A stretch of DNA of 64,000 nucleotides, taken from contig JAWNZC010000028.1 of the NCBI GenBank assembly GCA_035771165.1, positions 364,001 through 428,000 of the forward strand. Direction: 5' to 3'. The position numbers were made by a program, and so were the translations under genes. The stretch comes from Paragorgia papillata (lineage: Eukaryota; Cnidaria; Anthozoa; Scleralcyonacea; Coralliidae). Of the stretch, positions 12,061-21,721 are shown one piece after another. A model generated the notes under the pieces. That model searched no databases and was not told where the DNA came from. It worked only from the letters and a program-made list of their open reading frames with translations. Every line of letters starts with the position of its first letter. Position 1 is the stretch's first letter.

Positions 12061-12103
12061 AAATGGGAATTCCTTACAAATAATATTTACAACAATTAAA
12101 CGG

Positions 12104-12866
12104 TTAAGTTAAAATATAGTCTTTCGTCCAGACTGGCTGACTCCGATTTCGAATTGATCGTGTAATACCACTATTCTCTTGTTCCCTTAGATCTGAATTT
12201 GCGTGGGTGGTGAGTTCAATAAGTTCTTCCTCAGTTTGGGCACTTTCGGTCAGGGCGGTGGGTTCAATAAGTTCTTCCTCAGTTTGGGCACTTTCGGCCA
12301 GGTCGGTGAGTTCATAATTAAGTTCTTCCTCAGGTTGGCAACTATCGGTCGAGGCTTCTACTGTGGTGTTTCTCGGTGTTTCTATCTGGTCCGTTAGAGG
12401 TTCTGTCTGTTGGTGGTGATTTCTGTAGACCCATTCTTCATCGCCTTCGTCATCGCTTGCATGCGATTCCACATTGGTTGATTTCACGTTTCAGGGTATA
12501 TAACTTACTCGGTAGATAGGCAGATGCACCTTCTTTATCTGTTGAATTGGTTTTATTCTTGCAATTTTCGTTGGTTTAATTTGATCTTTCTTTTGTGCTT
12601 CTTTTCAGGTTATTGAAATGAACTACAACTCTTTTACGCCCACCTTCTTTCTTTAACCGATTCACCACATCTGTTATCATCTTCACAACAAGGGGAGTCC
12701 ACTTCGCAGCTAGTTTCCTCGACAGTCCCTTCTTTGTGGAGTGCACCATGCGCCACACTCGATCTCCCACATTATAAAGGTTTCCTGTTGCTGATGCGTT
12801 GTAGTTGTCTCTATAACGTCGTGTTGCTACTTAAATCTTTTCTCTCGCCAACCCATGAGCTCCGTG
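12104..12866 (-). pseudogene. Broken 3' end of pol (integrase C-terminus and acidic tail)
   Basis: After the pol stop, homologous sequence continues on the minus strand in shifted frames. One piece is the integrase C-terminal beta-barrel region (VGDRVWRMVHSTKKGLSRKL, about 12576-12770). The other is an acidic, repeated tail (ESAQTEEELIE twice) ending RSIRNRSQPVWTKDYILT at 12104, which resembles the usual pol terminus of Gypsy elements. At least three frame changes and two stop codons separate the pieces. One change falls in an A8 homopolymer near 12880, where sequencing error is possible, but the others are not in homopolymers. The copy is therefore probably unable to make full integrase on its own. 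Confidence 0.75.
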
Positions 12867-15800
12867 TTAAATCTTTCTTGTAATTTTTTTTACAAACTCC
12901 AGAGTGTTCTGACTTGGCTGGTCGGGCGGGTCACCAATTACGAGATCCACTGGCAGACGTGCTTCTCTCCCGAACATCATGCGAAATGGTGTGACACCAG
13001 TAGACGATTGAACCGCTGTTCTGTACGCCATCAGCACCTGAGGAATCCAGGAATCCCAATCGCTTTGGTCTTCGCTCACTACCTTGGACAGCATACTTTT
13101 TAACGTTCGGTTAATTCTTTCGACAAGGCCATCACTCTGTGGATGATAAGGTGTGGTGCGGGTTTTTTTGATTCCAAGGAGTCTCATAACCGACTGAAAA
13201 ACTTCACTTTCAAAATCGCGCCCTTGATCTGAATGCAGAAATTGCATCACTCCGTAACGTGTAATCCACTCATCAACAAGTTTGCTTGCCACAGTTTGGG
13301 CTTTGTGGTCTGGAATCGGGTAGGCTTCTGGCCATTTTGTAAAGTAGTCAGTTATTACGAGAATAAATCTGTTACCTTGCTTGGATTTTGGTAGTGGCCC
13401 AATAACATCCAGAGCCAGACGTTCCATTGGGCATCCTGTGATGTTTGTTACTAGAGGTGCTCGAGCTTTTCTTTGCGGCGGGTTGTGTTTTGCGCATTGT
13501 TTGCAGCTGTTACAATGCTCCTCAACGTCGTCTCTCCATCCTTTCCAGTAGTATCGTTCCTTCACTTTCTCCGTCATCTTGTTAATTCCCAAATGGCCAG
13601 ACGTCGGTAGATCATGGAGGGTTGTCAACACTTCCAGAATTAACTTTCTTGGTAGACATAGCTGCCGTTTAATGGACGTTCCATCCTCGCTCTCGTACTC
13701 TCGATAGAGGATTCCATTAACCAACTTTAGTCTAGAAAATTGGCTCCACAGGGACGAGGTGAAGGGACCCATGCTGGCTATTTCCTCTCTTGGCGGTCGT
13801 CTTCCTTTCTCCATCCATGAGATAGCTTCGTTTATTGACTGATCTTCGGCTTGATATAGTGCTAGTTCCAAGTGATTTGTCGTCGTCGTTCTTGAACCTG
13901 GTGCTACGACAGAAACGTGATTTTCTTTACTCGCGTTTGACGGAGGAATCCTCGACATTCCATCAGCGTTTCCATGGAGTTTGCCTGGCCGATGTTCCAC
14001 GGTGAAATCGAATTCAGAAAGCCTTTCCAACCAGCGTGCCACTTGACCTTTTGGATTTTTGAAACTTCGTAGCCACCTCAACGCACTGTGGTCTGTACGA
14101 ACAGTGAAGTGGTTTCCCCATAGGTACGGCTCGAAGTATTCCAGTCCCCATACCATTGCTAACAGTTCTTTCCGTGTGGTGCTATAATTGCGTTCCGCTT
14201 TTGATAAGGTTTTCGCCGCAAATCCAATGACCCTTTCTTCACCGTCTTGCACTTGGGATAATACGGCACCCAGTCCCACGTTGCTTGCATCCGTGTCTAC
14301 AATGAACGGCGTATCACTTCTTGGATAGGCTAGCACAGGAGCAGTTATTAACTTTTCTTTCAACTTCGTAAAGGCTGTTTGGCATTCCTTACTCCAATGG
14401 TATTTTATTCCTTTTTGTTCCAGTTTGTGTAAAGGAGCAGCGATATCTGCATAGCTTGGGATGAACTGGCGGTAGTAGCCGGCACAGCCAAGGAAGGAAC
14501 GTAGACTTGTCAAGTCACAAGGAATTGGCCACTCTTTAAGAGCTTTGGTCTTTTCCGGATCCGTTGAAATTCCATGGCGGCTTATCACGTGCCCCAGGAT
14601 CACGGTTTCTTCGTTCAGAATTTTGCATTTTCTGGCGTTCAACTTGAGACCAGCCTTTTCAAGGCGACCAAGTACCGTGTCGAACTTCTTGCGATGCTCC
14701 TCCAACGTCTTTGCAAAGATGATAATATCGTCCAAATAGACGAGGCAATCCAACCAGTTAAGTCCCTGTAGAATGATATTCATCGCGCGTTGAAAAGTGG
14801 CTGGTGCATTTGTCAAACCGAATGGCATTCTTTTAAATTGATAATGTCCGTCAACCGTTGAAAATGCCGTTTTCTCTCGATCTTGTTCCTCAACGCTTAT
14901 TTGCCAATAACCTCTCACCAAGTCCAGGTGAGTGAAGTAGACTGCCCCCGACATTGCATGTAGGATGTCTTCACATCTTGGAAGAGGGAAGACATCTTTT
15001 CTGGTAACTTCATTTAGCTTGCGATAATCTACACAGAATCTTTTAGAGCCATCCTTCTTGGCCACCAAGATTACAGGAGAACACCATGGGGAGTTTGACG
15101 GTTCGATAACGTCACTGGCCAACATTGCTTCTACTTCTTGTTTGATGCTATCTCGCTGCCCAAACGGTATTCTACGGGGTTGAACTCGGATTGGTGACGC
15201 GTCTCCCGTTGCAATGGCATGTTTAACTTGAGTGAGTTCTCCCAGGTCGTGCGTTCCTTTTGATACGACCTTACTATGGCGTGCTAGGATCTCGTGAATT
15301 CGTTCTTTCTCGTCAACCGGAATTGATGGATTGTTTATCTTGAATACTTCAGCCATTTCCTTGCGAGTCTTGTTAAGATCACTCTTTTTCACCACTCCGC
15401 AATGCAGGTTGTTTGACGTCTTTGCGTTGGGCTGCTGATCGGTTATTTTAACGCATTTGTACCATGGTGATTCTTCTTCTGGTGATTCTTCTTGTGTTTC
15501 CACCAAAGGGAACAAGTGTCCCACGGTACTTTCTCGAAAAATTCGTCTAGGCTTTGATTGTGAATTAAAGAACCGAACTGGAATAGTTCCTTTCTTTACC
15601 GTAGCAGCTACTTTTATGATCCCAATCTTGTTTCTTTCTTCAAACCGTGATTCTGGCTCTAGCACACCTATCATTTGTTCTCTGGCTGTGCCCCGATCTA
15701 CTTTGCACAAGATGTTTACCATCGAATGTGGGGGAATAATGGTCGTACTTGCTATCGCTACCCGGCAAACTTGCTTATTGGGTTTTAGAATTAGAGGTTT

Positions 15801-16316
15801 TGTGATCCCATTAACGCCAATTGTTCCTTGTGCGAAGTCAATGACAAACCTGTGTGATTTAAGGAAGTCCATGCTGATAAGCATATCTTGAGCCAGGTCG
15901 TCACATATTTGTACTTCATGGTTGGCACTGATTCCTCCCAATTCGATTTGGACCTCGGCAATTGCTTTGACAGACAACGGACTATTGTTTGCCCCAACCA
16001 CAGGTTGTGTCGCCGATCGGATCTTCGTACCCACGGTTCTCACGCTGTCGAATACGTCTCGGTGTACTAATGTAATCGCCGCTCCGGTGTCTATTAAGGC
16101 TGTAATCTCTTTCCCGTTAATTTCACATTTACTGAAAATCGCGTCGTCGGTTGTTGCACTCGCGACTTTTGAGGGTGGTTTCTTGGCTGTTGAACGCGCG
16201 GGCGGATTCATCGACGGTTTGAACCCGCCCTGTGCCCGTTTCCCTGGTTTTCTCTTTGAAGCAATCGTGCTCGACAATCTCTCTGAAAGTGTCCGATCTT
16301 TCCACAATAATAACAT
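12867..16316 (-). CDS. pol: Pol polyprotein: protease, reverse transcriptase, RNase H, integrase
   Basis: 1149 codons open. Domains in order: retropepsin-type protease with ALIDTGAAITLVH (about residues 73-85); RT with LVAKKDGSKRFCVDYRKLN, QRAMNIILQGL and the catalytic YLDDII (about residue 530); RNase H with VDTDASNVGLGAVLSQ; integrase with the HHCC zinc region (H...HLGINK...CNSCKQC) and the DDE core (LALDVIGPLP, LHSDQGRDF, then NRTLK). These make, process and integrate the cDNA. The upstream in-frame ATG is not needed, since entry is probably by frameshift from gag. The frame ends early, after EFVKKITRKI, at an A8 run. Integrase C-terminal sequence continues in other frames downstream, so the integrase tail is truncated here. 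Confidence 0.95.
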   Translation of the reverse strand: MLLLWKDRTLSERLSSTIASKRKPGKRAQGGFKPSMNPPARSTAKKPPSKVASATTDDAIFSKCEINGKEITALIDTGAAITLVHRDVFDSVRTVGTKIRSATQPVVGANNSPLSVKAIAEVQIELGGISANHEVQICDDLAQDMLISMDFLKSHRFVIDFAQGTIGVNGITKPLILKPNKQVCRVAIASTTIIPPHSMVNILCKVDRGTAREQMIGVLEPESRFEERNKIGIIKVAATVKKGTIPVRFFNSQSKPRRIFRESTVGHLFPLVETQEESPEEESPWYKCVKITDQQPNAKTSNNLHCGVVKKSDLNKTRKEMAEVFKINNPSIPVDEKERIHEILARHSKVVSKGTHDLGELTQVKHAIATGDASPIRVQPRRIPFGQRDSIKQEVEAMLASDVIEPSNSPWCSPVILVAKKDGSKRFCVDYRKLNEVTRKDVFPLPRCEDILHAMSGAVYFTHLDLVRGYWQISVEEQDREKTAFSTVDGHYQFKRMPFGLTNAPATFQRAMNIILQGLNWLDCLVYLDDIIIFAKTLEEHRKKFDTVLGRLEKAGLKLNARKCKILNEETVILGHVISRHGISTDPEKTKALKEWPIPCDLTSLRSFLGCAGYYRQFIPSYADIAAPLHKLEQKGIKYHWSKECQTAFTKLKEKLITAPVLAYPRSDTPFIVDTDASNVGLGAVLSQVQDGEERVIGFAAKTLSKAERNYSTTRKELLAMVWGLEYFEPYLWGNHFTVRTDHSALRWLRSFKNPKGQVARWLERLSEFDFTVEHRPGKLHGNADGMSRIPPSNASKENHVSVVAPGSRTTTTNHLELALYQAEDQSINEAISWMEKGRRPPREEIASMGPFTSSLWSQFSRLKLVNGILYREYESEDGTSIKRQLCLPRKLILEVLTTLHDLPTSGHLGINKMTEKVKERYYWKGWRDDVEEHCNSCKQCAKHNPPQRKARAPLVTNITGCPMERLALDVIGPLPKSKQGNRFILVITDYFTKWPEAYPIPDHKAQTVASKLVDEWITRYGVMQFLHSDQGRDFESEVFQSVMRLLGIKKTRTTPYHPQSDGLVERINRTLKSMLSKVVSEDQSDWDSWIPQVLMAYRTAVQSSTGVTPFRMMFGREARLPVDLVIGDPPDQPSQNTLEFVKKITRKI

Positions 16317-17170
16317 TCTTCGCTTCTTTTGTTTTGGCGTCTTGAATCCTGATTATTTTTTTCTAACCACCTTTCGATGTTGTTTTGTCTCTCCATGATT
16401 TCTCTCGCCCAAACTGGTGGTACATCCGCGCCCGCGAGGTTTACTTCCGTTGTGGACTGCGGTTGTAATCCTGTTGTTGTGGTCGCCATGTTGACCTCTT
16501 GTGAGTGTTGAGAGGCTTTTTCCTTCTCCACAGTGAATAATGTTTCCAACTTCAAGGCTGTATGAAGAGCATCGTCCAAATTCTTTGGGGACGTTTGACT
16601 AACTCCCAGGCGTAGCTCACGGGAATCTAGAGCGTTAATGAATTGCTCGAGAAGCTCTTCTTCTACCATTTTTCCGCTATGCTCTGGAAATGCTCTTGTC
16701 ACAAGATGGCGAAGGTCTGTGGCCAGGTCGACTAAACTCTCCTGTTTCTTTCGCTGTCGATTGCGGAAAGCTAATTTGTGAATAGCTCGCTGTTGTGGAG
16801 GGTCAAGTGCGTCTCTCAATGCGGATACCAAGCCGTCATACGTCTGTAATTCCTCGCTTTGCAGACTCGTATAGACCCGTTGTGCTCGTCCTCGTAACTG
16901 GACAGCCAATTGTTGACGCGACTGTTCTTCGCTCCAGCCATTGATGCTTGCACAAAGCTCAAAATGCTTAAGCCAATCGTTGAATGCTGTCTCCGTTCCT
17001 GAAAAAGTGTCAGGTTTTGCCCTCGGTACCATTTGAGTTTGGGAAGTTCGGCTACTTGTAATCATCGTCGTCGATTCTTGACTGACATGACTGTCTCGGC
17101 TTTCAAGTTCTTGTAACCGTGTTGCGAGCCGTTCGACTTCTTCTTCTAATGTTTTCTCACCTTCTGACAT
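16208..17170 (-). CDS. gag: Gag polyprotein of the Gypsy element
   Basis: 320 residues. The N-terminus is a heptad-like helical stretch (EEEVERLATRLQELE). A retrotransposon-gag (capsid) region follows (DTFSGTETAFNDWLKHFELC, then LRGRAQRVYTSL). Near the C-terminus is one CCHC zinc knuckle, CYYCGKIGHFQRDC, for RNA packaging, followed by a basic tail. The start ATG at 17170 lies one base past the primer site and is the first in frame. The last roughly 109 bp overlap pol, which is in the -1 frame, so pol is presumably made by programmed -1 frameshifting. No slippery heptamer was confirmed by eye. The frame appears intact. Confidence 0.93.
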   Translation of the reverse strand: MSEGEKTLEEEVERLATRLQELESRDSHVSQESTTMITSSRTSQTQMVPRAKPDTFSGTETAFNDWLKHFELCASINGWSEEQSRQQLAVQLRGRAQRVYTSLQSEELQTYDGLVSALRDALDPPQQRAIHKLAFRNRQRKKQESLVDLATDLRHLVTRAFPEHSGKMVEEELLEQFINALDSRELRLGVSQTSPKNLDDALHTALKLETLFTVEKEKASQHSQEVNMATTTTGLQPQSTTEVNLAGADVPPVWAREIMERQNNIERWLEKNNQDSRRQNKRSEECYYCGKIGHFQRDCRARLLQRENQGNGHRAGSNRR

Positions 17171-17171
17171 T

Positions 17172-17189
17172 ATCCCACCGCTGCCACCA
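17172..17189 (-). other. Primer-binding site, complementary to tRNA-Leu 3' end
   Basis: Minus-strand TGGTGGCAGCGGTGGGAT lies one base inside the 5' LTR. Its complement, ATCCCACCGCTGCCACCA, equals the 3' end (with CCA) of a metazoan tRNA-Leu as I recall it (AAG isoacceptor type). The gag start codon follows after a single base, so there is essentially no untranslated leader after the PBS. Confidence 0.8.
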
Positions 17190-17190
17190 A

Positions 17191-17378
17191 TGTAGAATAA
17201 TCAACTTTATTGTAAGTAAAGGCTTAAATTGTATTATATAACAAAACGCGACTCAAGTCAACGAACTCGTCTCAAAGTCAACTGTCAACCCAACATCACG
17301 TCAAATGGCGTGCGAGCTACAACGAGTCAACGACAACTTGTGTATAAACGTGACACAGTTGTTTAAACTTATACTACA
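17191..17378 (-). repeat. 5' LTR of the Gypsy element
   Basis: 188 bp, identical by eye to 11860-12047 and followed by GCAG at 17379-17382. The minus-strand promoter should lie here, but no TATA box was assigned with confidence. Confidence 0.96.
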
Positions 17379-17382
17379 GCAG

Positions 17383-17720
17383 CATGGCCAACATCTGATG
17401 GTGGAATTGATTTAAACAGTAACGAACTATCATTTGGTTTGGTTGATTTTTACTTTTCTCATTCTTTAAAGCATAGTGCTGGAGAATTTACTAAGCACTT
17501 ATTTGCCTGTGTAACCTGGTATCAGGCCACAAATGACACCATTTATCATGATGTTAACCCTCTCCATGTTGCAAGTATGGTGGATTCCTTTCCCGGAGGC
17601 CCATCAAGATTCATGCCAGTCCAACGAATTTCAGCCAAATGTGCTTTTGCAGTTGGTAAGAATGACAGAAATATAGGAAGATACATAGCGAGTCCAATGA
17701 CACGACATTTTGTCTCATAA
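17383..17720 (+). pseudogene. TNP2-like transposase, C-terminal part beyond the LTR insertion
   Basis: Reading resumes right after the GCAG duplication: FGLVDFYFSHSLKHSAGEFT, then HLFACVTWYQ, then NPLHVASMVDSFPGGPS and RFMPVQRISAKCAFAVG, ending in a stop at 17720. The PVQRI..KCAFA block is the usual C-terminal region of these transposases. Joined across the insertion it continues the same product as 9402-11859, showing that the Gypsy element landed inside this gene. Confidence 0.8.
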
Positions 17721-18160
17721 TTATTTAAAAGTAGGTTGGCCACCTGCAGTCTGATCAAATAGGAGCTAGAATTAACCCACTGCTGCCTGATCTGGCCTTG
17801 CATTAGATTTAGAACGGCCCTTTTTAATATTTTACTCCTGCCTAATGCTGCCAGAGGATTTTACATATCCACGAGAGGACCCTCCGACAGTCTTAGGTAG
17901 CAATAGGTTAATAAAATAGCATGTAAGGCAAATGTACAAGTCAACTAAATGGACTACAGTCACTAATGCACCTAAGTGGAAACACCACCCATCAAAACAT
18001 GTTCTAGTTTTGTGCTCTTGGTCAATGTTGCCAATCCCACGGTGTCAATTTCGAAACGGTTAACTTTTGAACATGTTTTGATGGGCAGTGTTTCCACATA
18101 TAGGTGCAAATGATAGTAAGAGGTGTCCTAATATTGGTTTAGTTTAAACTATACACTACA
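17721..18160. mobile_element. Short foldback MITE at 17967-18108
   Basis: TGCACCTAAGTGGAAACACC at 17967 is mirrored by the inverted GTGTTTCCACATATAGGTGCA ending at 18108, with further pairing through ATCAAAACATGTTC/GAACATGTTTTGAT. The element is about 142 bp with a short loop. The rest of the interval shows nothing. Confidence 0.75.
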
Positions 18161-18900
18161 GTGAAACCTGAGTTTTGCGACCACCCCAGGTGCCACGTAA
18201 AAGTGGTCGTTAAGGACAGGTAGTGATGTGACGTCATAGCAGCCATTTTGGCAGCGCCGCGACTCGTACTGTCGTTCACTTCAGTTTTTGCGCTGTGTTT
18301 TTGTTACGTTTCAGATTCAATTTTTGCGCTGGTTTGTTCTTGTTAAAAGCTCTTGGCTTTATTTACGATCTTCCAGTAGTATTTTTTAGATGTGAACACT
18401 CAGTTTTGTCACTTTCCTTTCCAAGTTAAAAAGCCGTTGTAAAATATACAAACTTGTCGCGGTAAACGATCGTCAAGATCAACTTGTCTAAAGTTAACAA
18501 ATATTATTCATGGTTTTGGATTGTTCAGTCATTGTATTAACTCTCAAACATCAACTAAAAAGTATTTGGCTTTGGCAGGAGAAATTCACACAGATTTCCA
18601 TCAAATAATGCTCAAAAGAGAAGCAAAACAAGACTAAAATGCGGTAACACGGCAATTGAGCAACACTTCCGGTTTCTTGTTTTCACATGTGGTCGCATTC
18701 GCGTTTGCTTACTATGAAGAAACGGGTATTTCTTTAACGTATTTCGGCAGTTTTACGTTGAGTTGGTCGCTCATAACAGGTAAATATCTTGTTTGGGACA
18801 AAAAACCGGTCGCTGGTCGCGTAAGGCAGGTGGTCGCTCATTGCAGGTATATTTCAACTATATTCAGCCATTTTGAATGCGGTATATATCATTAGCGTAT
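18161..18900 (+). mobile_element. Possible pogo/Tigger-like MITE remnant
   Basis: CAGTGAAACCTGAGTTTTGCGACCACC at 18161-18188 and later GGTCGCTCATAACAGG/GGTCGCTCATTGCAGG motifs near 18767-18847 resemble the ends of pogo-like elements. No clean inverted partner or TA duplication was established, so the limits are approximate. Confidence 0.35.
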
Positions 18901-19234
18901 CGCAGGCGCGGGTTACGGCGCCGAAGGAAACCCGAGCGCATTACGAAAATTAAACAACGGTCGGAAGGAAGATAAATAGAAGGGGAGTGAAACGCCGGAG
19001 ATTTTGTAAGATGATGCTGGTTGACCGTTTCTAGGAACATTTCTAATTATGGTCGATATACATGTATGATGTCACTATCCATCAAAAATGAAATAGTGAA
19101 ATAAAAGCAGCCTGCTGCGAGGGCAGTGTTGAAATGCAAGTCGAAATATAGCAAGGTTGGTGTACTGTCGAAACATGAAACGTATTAATGTCTAACATTA
19201 AGACCCTGGGTACGAGGATGACATTTTGACTTTA

Positions 19235-19323
19235 TACAATCTCGTCCCCAGAGCCAAATTGCCCCGGCCGCGCGGGGCAAATATAATGGCTCTGGGCAAA
19301 TCGATTCTGGGGACGAGATTGTA
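19235..19323. mobile_element. Foldback MITE with CTCGTCCCCAGAGCC ends
   Basis: TACAATCTCGTCCCCAGAGCC on the left pairs with TGGGGACGAGATTGTA on the right, with an inner GGCCGCGCGG. It belongs with the element at 20275-20650 and with fragments at 23510 and 58380. Confidence 0.8.
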
Positions 19324-19469
19324 AGTCATTAACTTAAGTCTAAACAAGTCTAAGCCGAGAAAATCAAAGCTAAAGTTTATGGCGTCAATGCGGCAATGCC
19401 GTCAAACGGTTAAATTTCCCTATCAAAAAAATCTCAATATCTCATATGAAAGAGCTGTAAATTAATATT

Positions 19470-19570
19470 TCTCATTATTTTTAGTGTTCTTTCAAATAAG
19501 ACAAACTTAATTTTCGTTTCATAGACACTTGAAACTTAATTTTCGTTTCACCAGACTTACCTTAGTTGTC
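19470..19570 (+). repeat. Fragment of the 46172-46656 MITE family
   Basis: TTCTTTCAAATAAGACAAACTTAATTTTCGTTTCATAGACACTT matches (in pieces) the right end of the element at 46172-46656. The CTTAATTTTCGTTTCA end is repeated once more just downstream. Confidence 0.65.
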
Positions 19571-19978
19571 AAAGACAAAATGAGTCATCACCAAATGCTG
19601 TCACGAGTTTGGCCGTAACTTCATATTAATTTGTTAAGTTCTGCATTATTGCATCCTCTCCAGGACTTGAAATAAGGTTATTTTCCATCGCCTTTGTCTA
19701 TTTCTATAATCCTAATTCGTTTTCTTTTCAGAAAACAATATGCATGCTCCATAGATCTAACTCATGTTCCGCCATCTTTTTATTATTCTATTAATGATTT
19801 GCTTACGCTGGTCAGCGGAAGAAATGCCGCAATACTTCAAGTAATCTTGACGATTTGTTTATGTTGATCAAAACATGTTTTATTTCAACGTCAAACCATG
19901 GATTGTAAAACGTCAATCCATGGTCAAACATAAAAGTTTTCCTTGGAATCCTTTGATACGTACATGTTTGTGCTCTTA

Positions 19979-20735
19979 GGCCCCTTTCACACTATACCGG
20001 ATAGGTTTTCGTGCCGGCACCAAAAAATATCCAGTATAGTGTAAACAGATTCGATCGGCACGATATTGTGCCGAAGTAAGCCCCGTTCACACCTCTGCGT
20101 TCACACTATACCGGATAGCTTTTGTGCACAAAAGCTATCCGGTATAGTGTGTATACAACCAATTCCCACAGTATACAACCAATTCCCACGCTCTATTCTA
20201 TTAATTTACTTAAGGAACGATTTCGAACTCCGTTCTCACTGGAGTTGGAACGGCACAAAAAGCTATCCGATACCAACCTCGTCCCCAGGGCCATTTGTGG
20301 GAGCTGGGCCAAGATGACGGCCAAAAACAAAATGGCGGGAACAAATGGCCCTGGCACAGGCTGCAAAAAATGAGCCATATTTTGACCAGGTCAACCTCAC
20401 TCCAAAATTAAGGATTATCCTTAATTGTCAACTCGCCTCAAATTAAGGATAATCCTTAATTTTAAATGAAAACTCATCCCCATACCCCAACCCCGAACCA
20501 CAACCACAACCACCCGGTGTCCCTAAACCTAATCACAACCCTCGGAAAAATGTGCCGCCTCTCATACCCCGACCACAACACCCCTCTAGGCCGCCTCTCT
20601 GGCCGCCATCTTGGCCCAGCCCCCACAAATGGCCCTGGGGACGAGGTTGATCCACTGATGGGTTGATCCGATACAAGATGTACCTCTTTCGAGATCGGAG
20701 CGGCGCAATACAGAAATACTAACGTTGCAGTCTGA
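19979..20735. mobile_element. MITE family with TTCACACTATACCGGATAG ends, interrupted
   Basis: The ends CCCCTTTCACACTATACCGG recur several times, including a perfect palindrome at 20102-20150 around TTTTGTGCACAAAA. The inner part (GGCACAAAAAGCTATCCGATA / AAGATGTACCTCTTTCGAGAT) is found uninterrupted and inverted at 24115-24240. Comparison shows that 20275-20650 is a secondary insertion. Confidence 0.7.
20275..20672. mobile_element. Nested foldback element (CCTCGTCCCCAGGGCC ends) with likely 9-bp target duplication
   Basis: AACCTCGTCCCCAGGGCCAT on the left is mirrored by ATGGCCCTGGGGACGAGGTT on the right (20628-20649), with internal GGCCGCCATCTTGGCCCAGC pairing. It is flanked by ATCCGATAC on both sides (about 20267-20275 and 20670-20680). 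The uninterrupted relative at 24136 has the sequence once. A 9-bp duplication would suit a Mutator-like origin. Confidence 0.7.
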
Positions 20736-20929
20736 AACATAAAGATTTTCTAAGCTTTCTTACGAGAGATAACATATAAAGTATACAAGCCTGGTTTAAG
20801 ATATTGAAAATATCCATTGAATCGCGTAAGCAAAACCCAACGCTAACTTATTACTAGTGATATTACTTCGTCGACCATACTGGTTTACCTCCGCAGTTGC
20901 CATAGTCTCCTTCGCAGTTGTCAGTTCGT

Positions 20930-21460
20930 GTTCGTTCTCACTCCTCTACGAACGTCTGCGACCTGCCTCTTCCACAGGCCCTTTTGCATCATGGACAGGT
21001 CACACTGTTGAGAGGGCCTGCCAGATCCTGTAAACAAAATGGGGACTGATCCAATTATGCACAGCGAGACTAGGCCCTAGAGGCGATAGTTTTGAGAGGG
21101 CCTGAAAAATAAAAACCGAAAAAGTATAAACCAAAGAGAGTCTGGGTAGACTAAAGTGTATTTTCGTTGATTATTCCGGCCGAATGTTGACTAAGTTCAA
21201 CCGTAATTGCTTTCTTCAACAATTCCTGCATTTTAAAGCTAGGATTCGTATCTCATAAGTCTTCAATGGCCTTCAAAATCTTCGGAAATAGCCATGGCTA
21301 TTAACAATGGTAGTTAATTATGAAAATTTATTCCGTGCCAAGTTTTGCCAAATTTTTTACAGGATCTTGCAGGCCCTAAATTCGGCGTGTGTGACCTGCC
21401 CATGATGCAATAGGGCCTGTGGAGGAGGCAGGTCTGCACTCTGCGAAGGAGGACACAGTT
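20930..21460. mobile_element. Foldback element with about 100-bp arms
   Basis: GACCTGCCTCTTCCACAGGCCC...CATCATGGACAGGTCACAC (20955-21005) pairs with GTGTGACCTGCCCATGATGC...GGGCCTGTGGAGGAGGCAGGTC (21388-21435). The outer CTCCTTCGCAGT/CTGCGAAGGAGG also pair, and AGGATCTTGCAGGCC pairs with GGCCTGCCAGATCCT internally. No coding sequence. Confidence 0.8.
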
Positions 21461-21519
21461 GCCATGGTTTCACTCTCACCATTTTGAAAAAAAACTTGGA
21501 TACGACAGTGCGATTTCTG

Positions 21520-21538
21520 TCCGTCCGTCCGTCCGTCG

Positions 21539-21588
<50 letters not shown>

Positions 21589-21625
21589 ATGTCTGTCTGT
21601 CTGTCTGCCTGCCTGTCTGTCTGTG
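21520..21625. repeat. (CTGT)n microsatellite
   Basis: Tetranucleotide CTGT/CCGT/CTGC run with few interruptions. Confidence 0.97.
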
Positions 21626-21721
21626 GAATATCTCATAGAAGAAATGAATGAAGACAATTGCCTGATTGGGATCATTATATTTATTTTATGCAAACATTTT
21701 TGCGTATAGTATTTTACTGTC

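Larger units (their letters stand above)
11860..17378 (-). mobile_element. Ty3/Gypsy LTR retrotransposon, structurally complete
   Basis: It is bounded by two identical 188-bp LTRs (11860-12047 and 17191-17378), each with TG...CA ends, and by a 4-bp target duplication GCAG (11856-11859 and 17379-17382). It is transcribed on the minus strand. In that order it holds a primer site (17172-17189), gag (17170-16208), pol overlapping in the -1 frame (16316-12867), a broken pol tail (to 12104) and a polypurine tract (12048-12060). Domain order protease, RT, RNase H, integrase defines Ty3/Gypsy (Metaviridae). No envelope-like gene is visible. LTR identity implies a recent insertion. It sits inside the TNP2-like gene. 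Confidence 0.97.

Noticed and set aside
12104..12487. Envelope-like or accessory gene of the Gypsy element
   Set aside because: No signal peptide or membrane segment; its end matches the usual pol C-terminal tail, so it is a broken pol piece.
15457..16398. Plus-strand frames of 144 and 158 codons
   Set aside because: Antisense shadows of the Gypsy protease region.
21376..21693. Thr/Asp/Arg/Gln repeat frame
   Set aside because: Translation of the (CTGT)n microsatellite.
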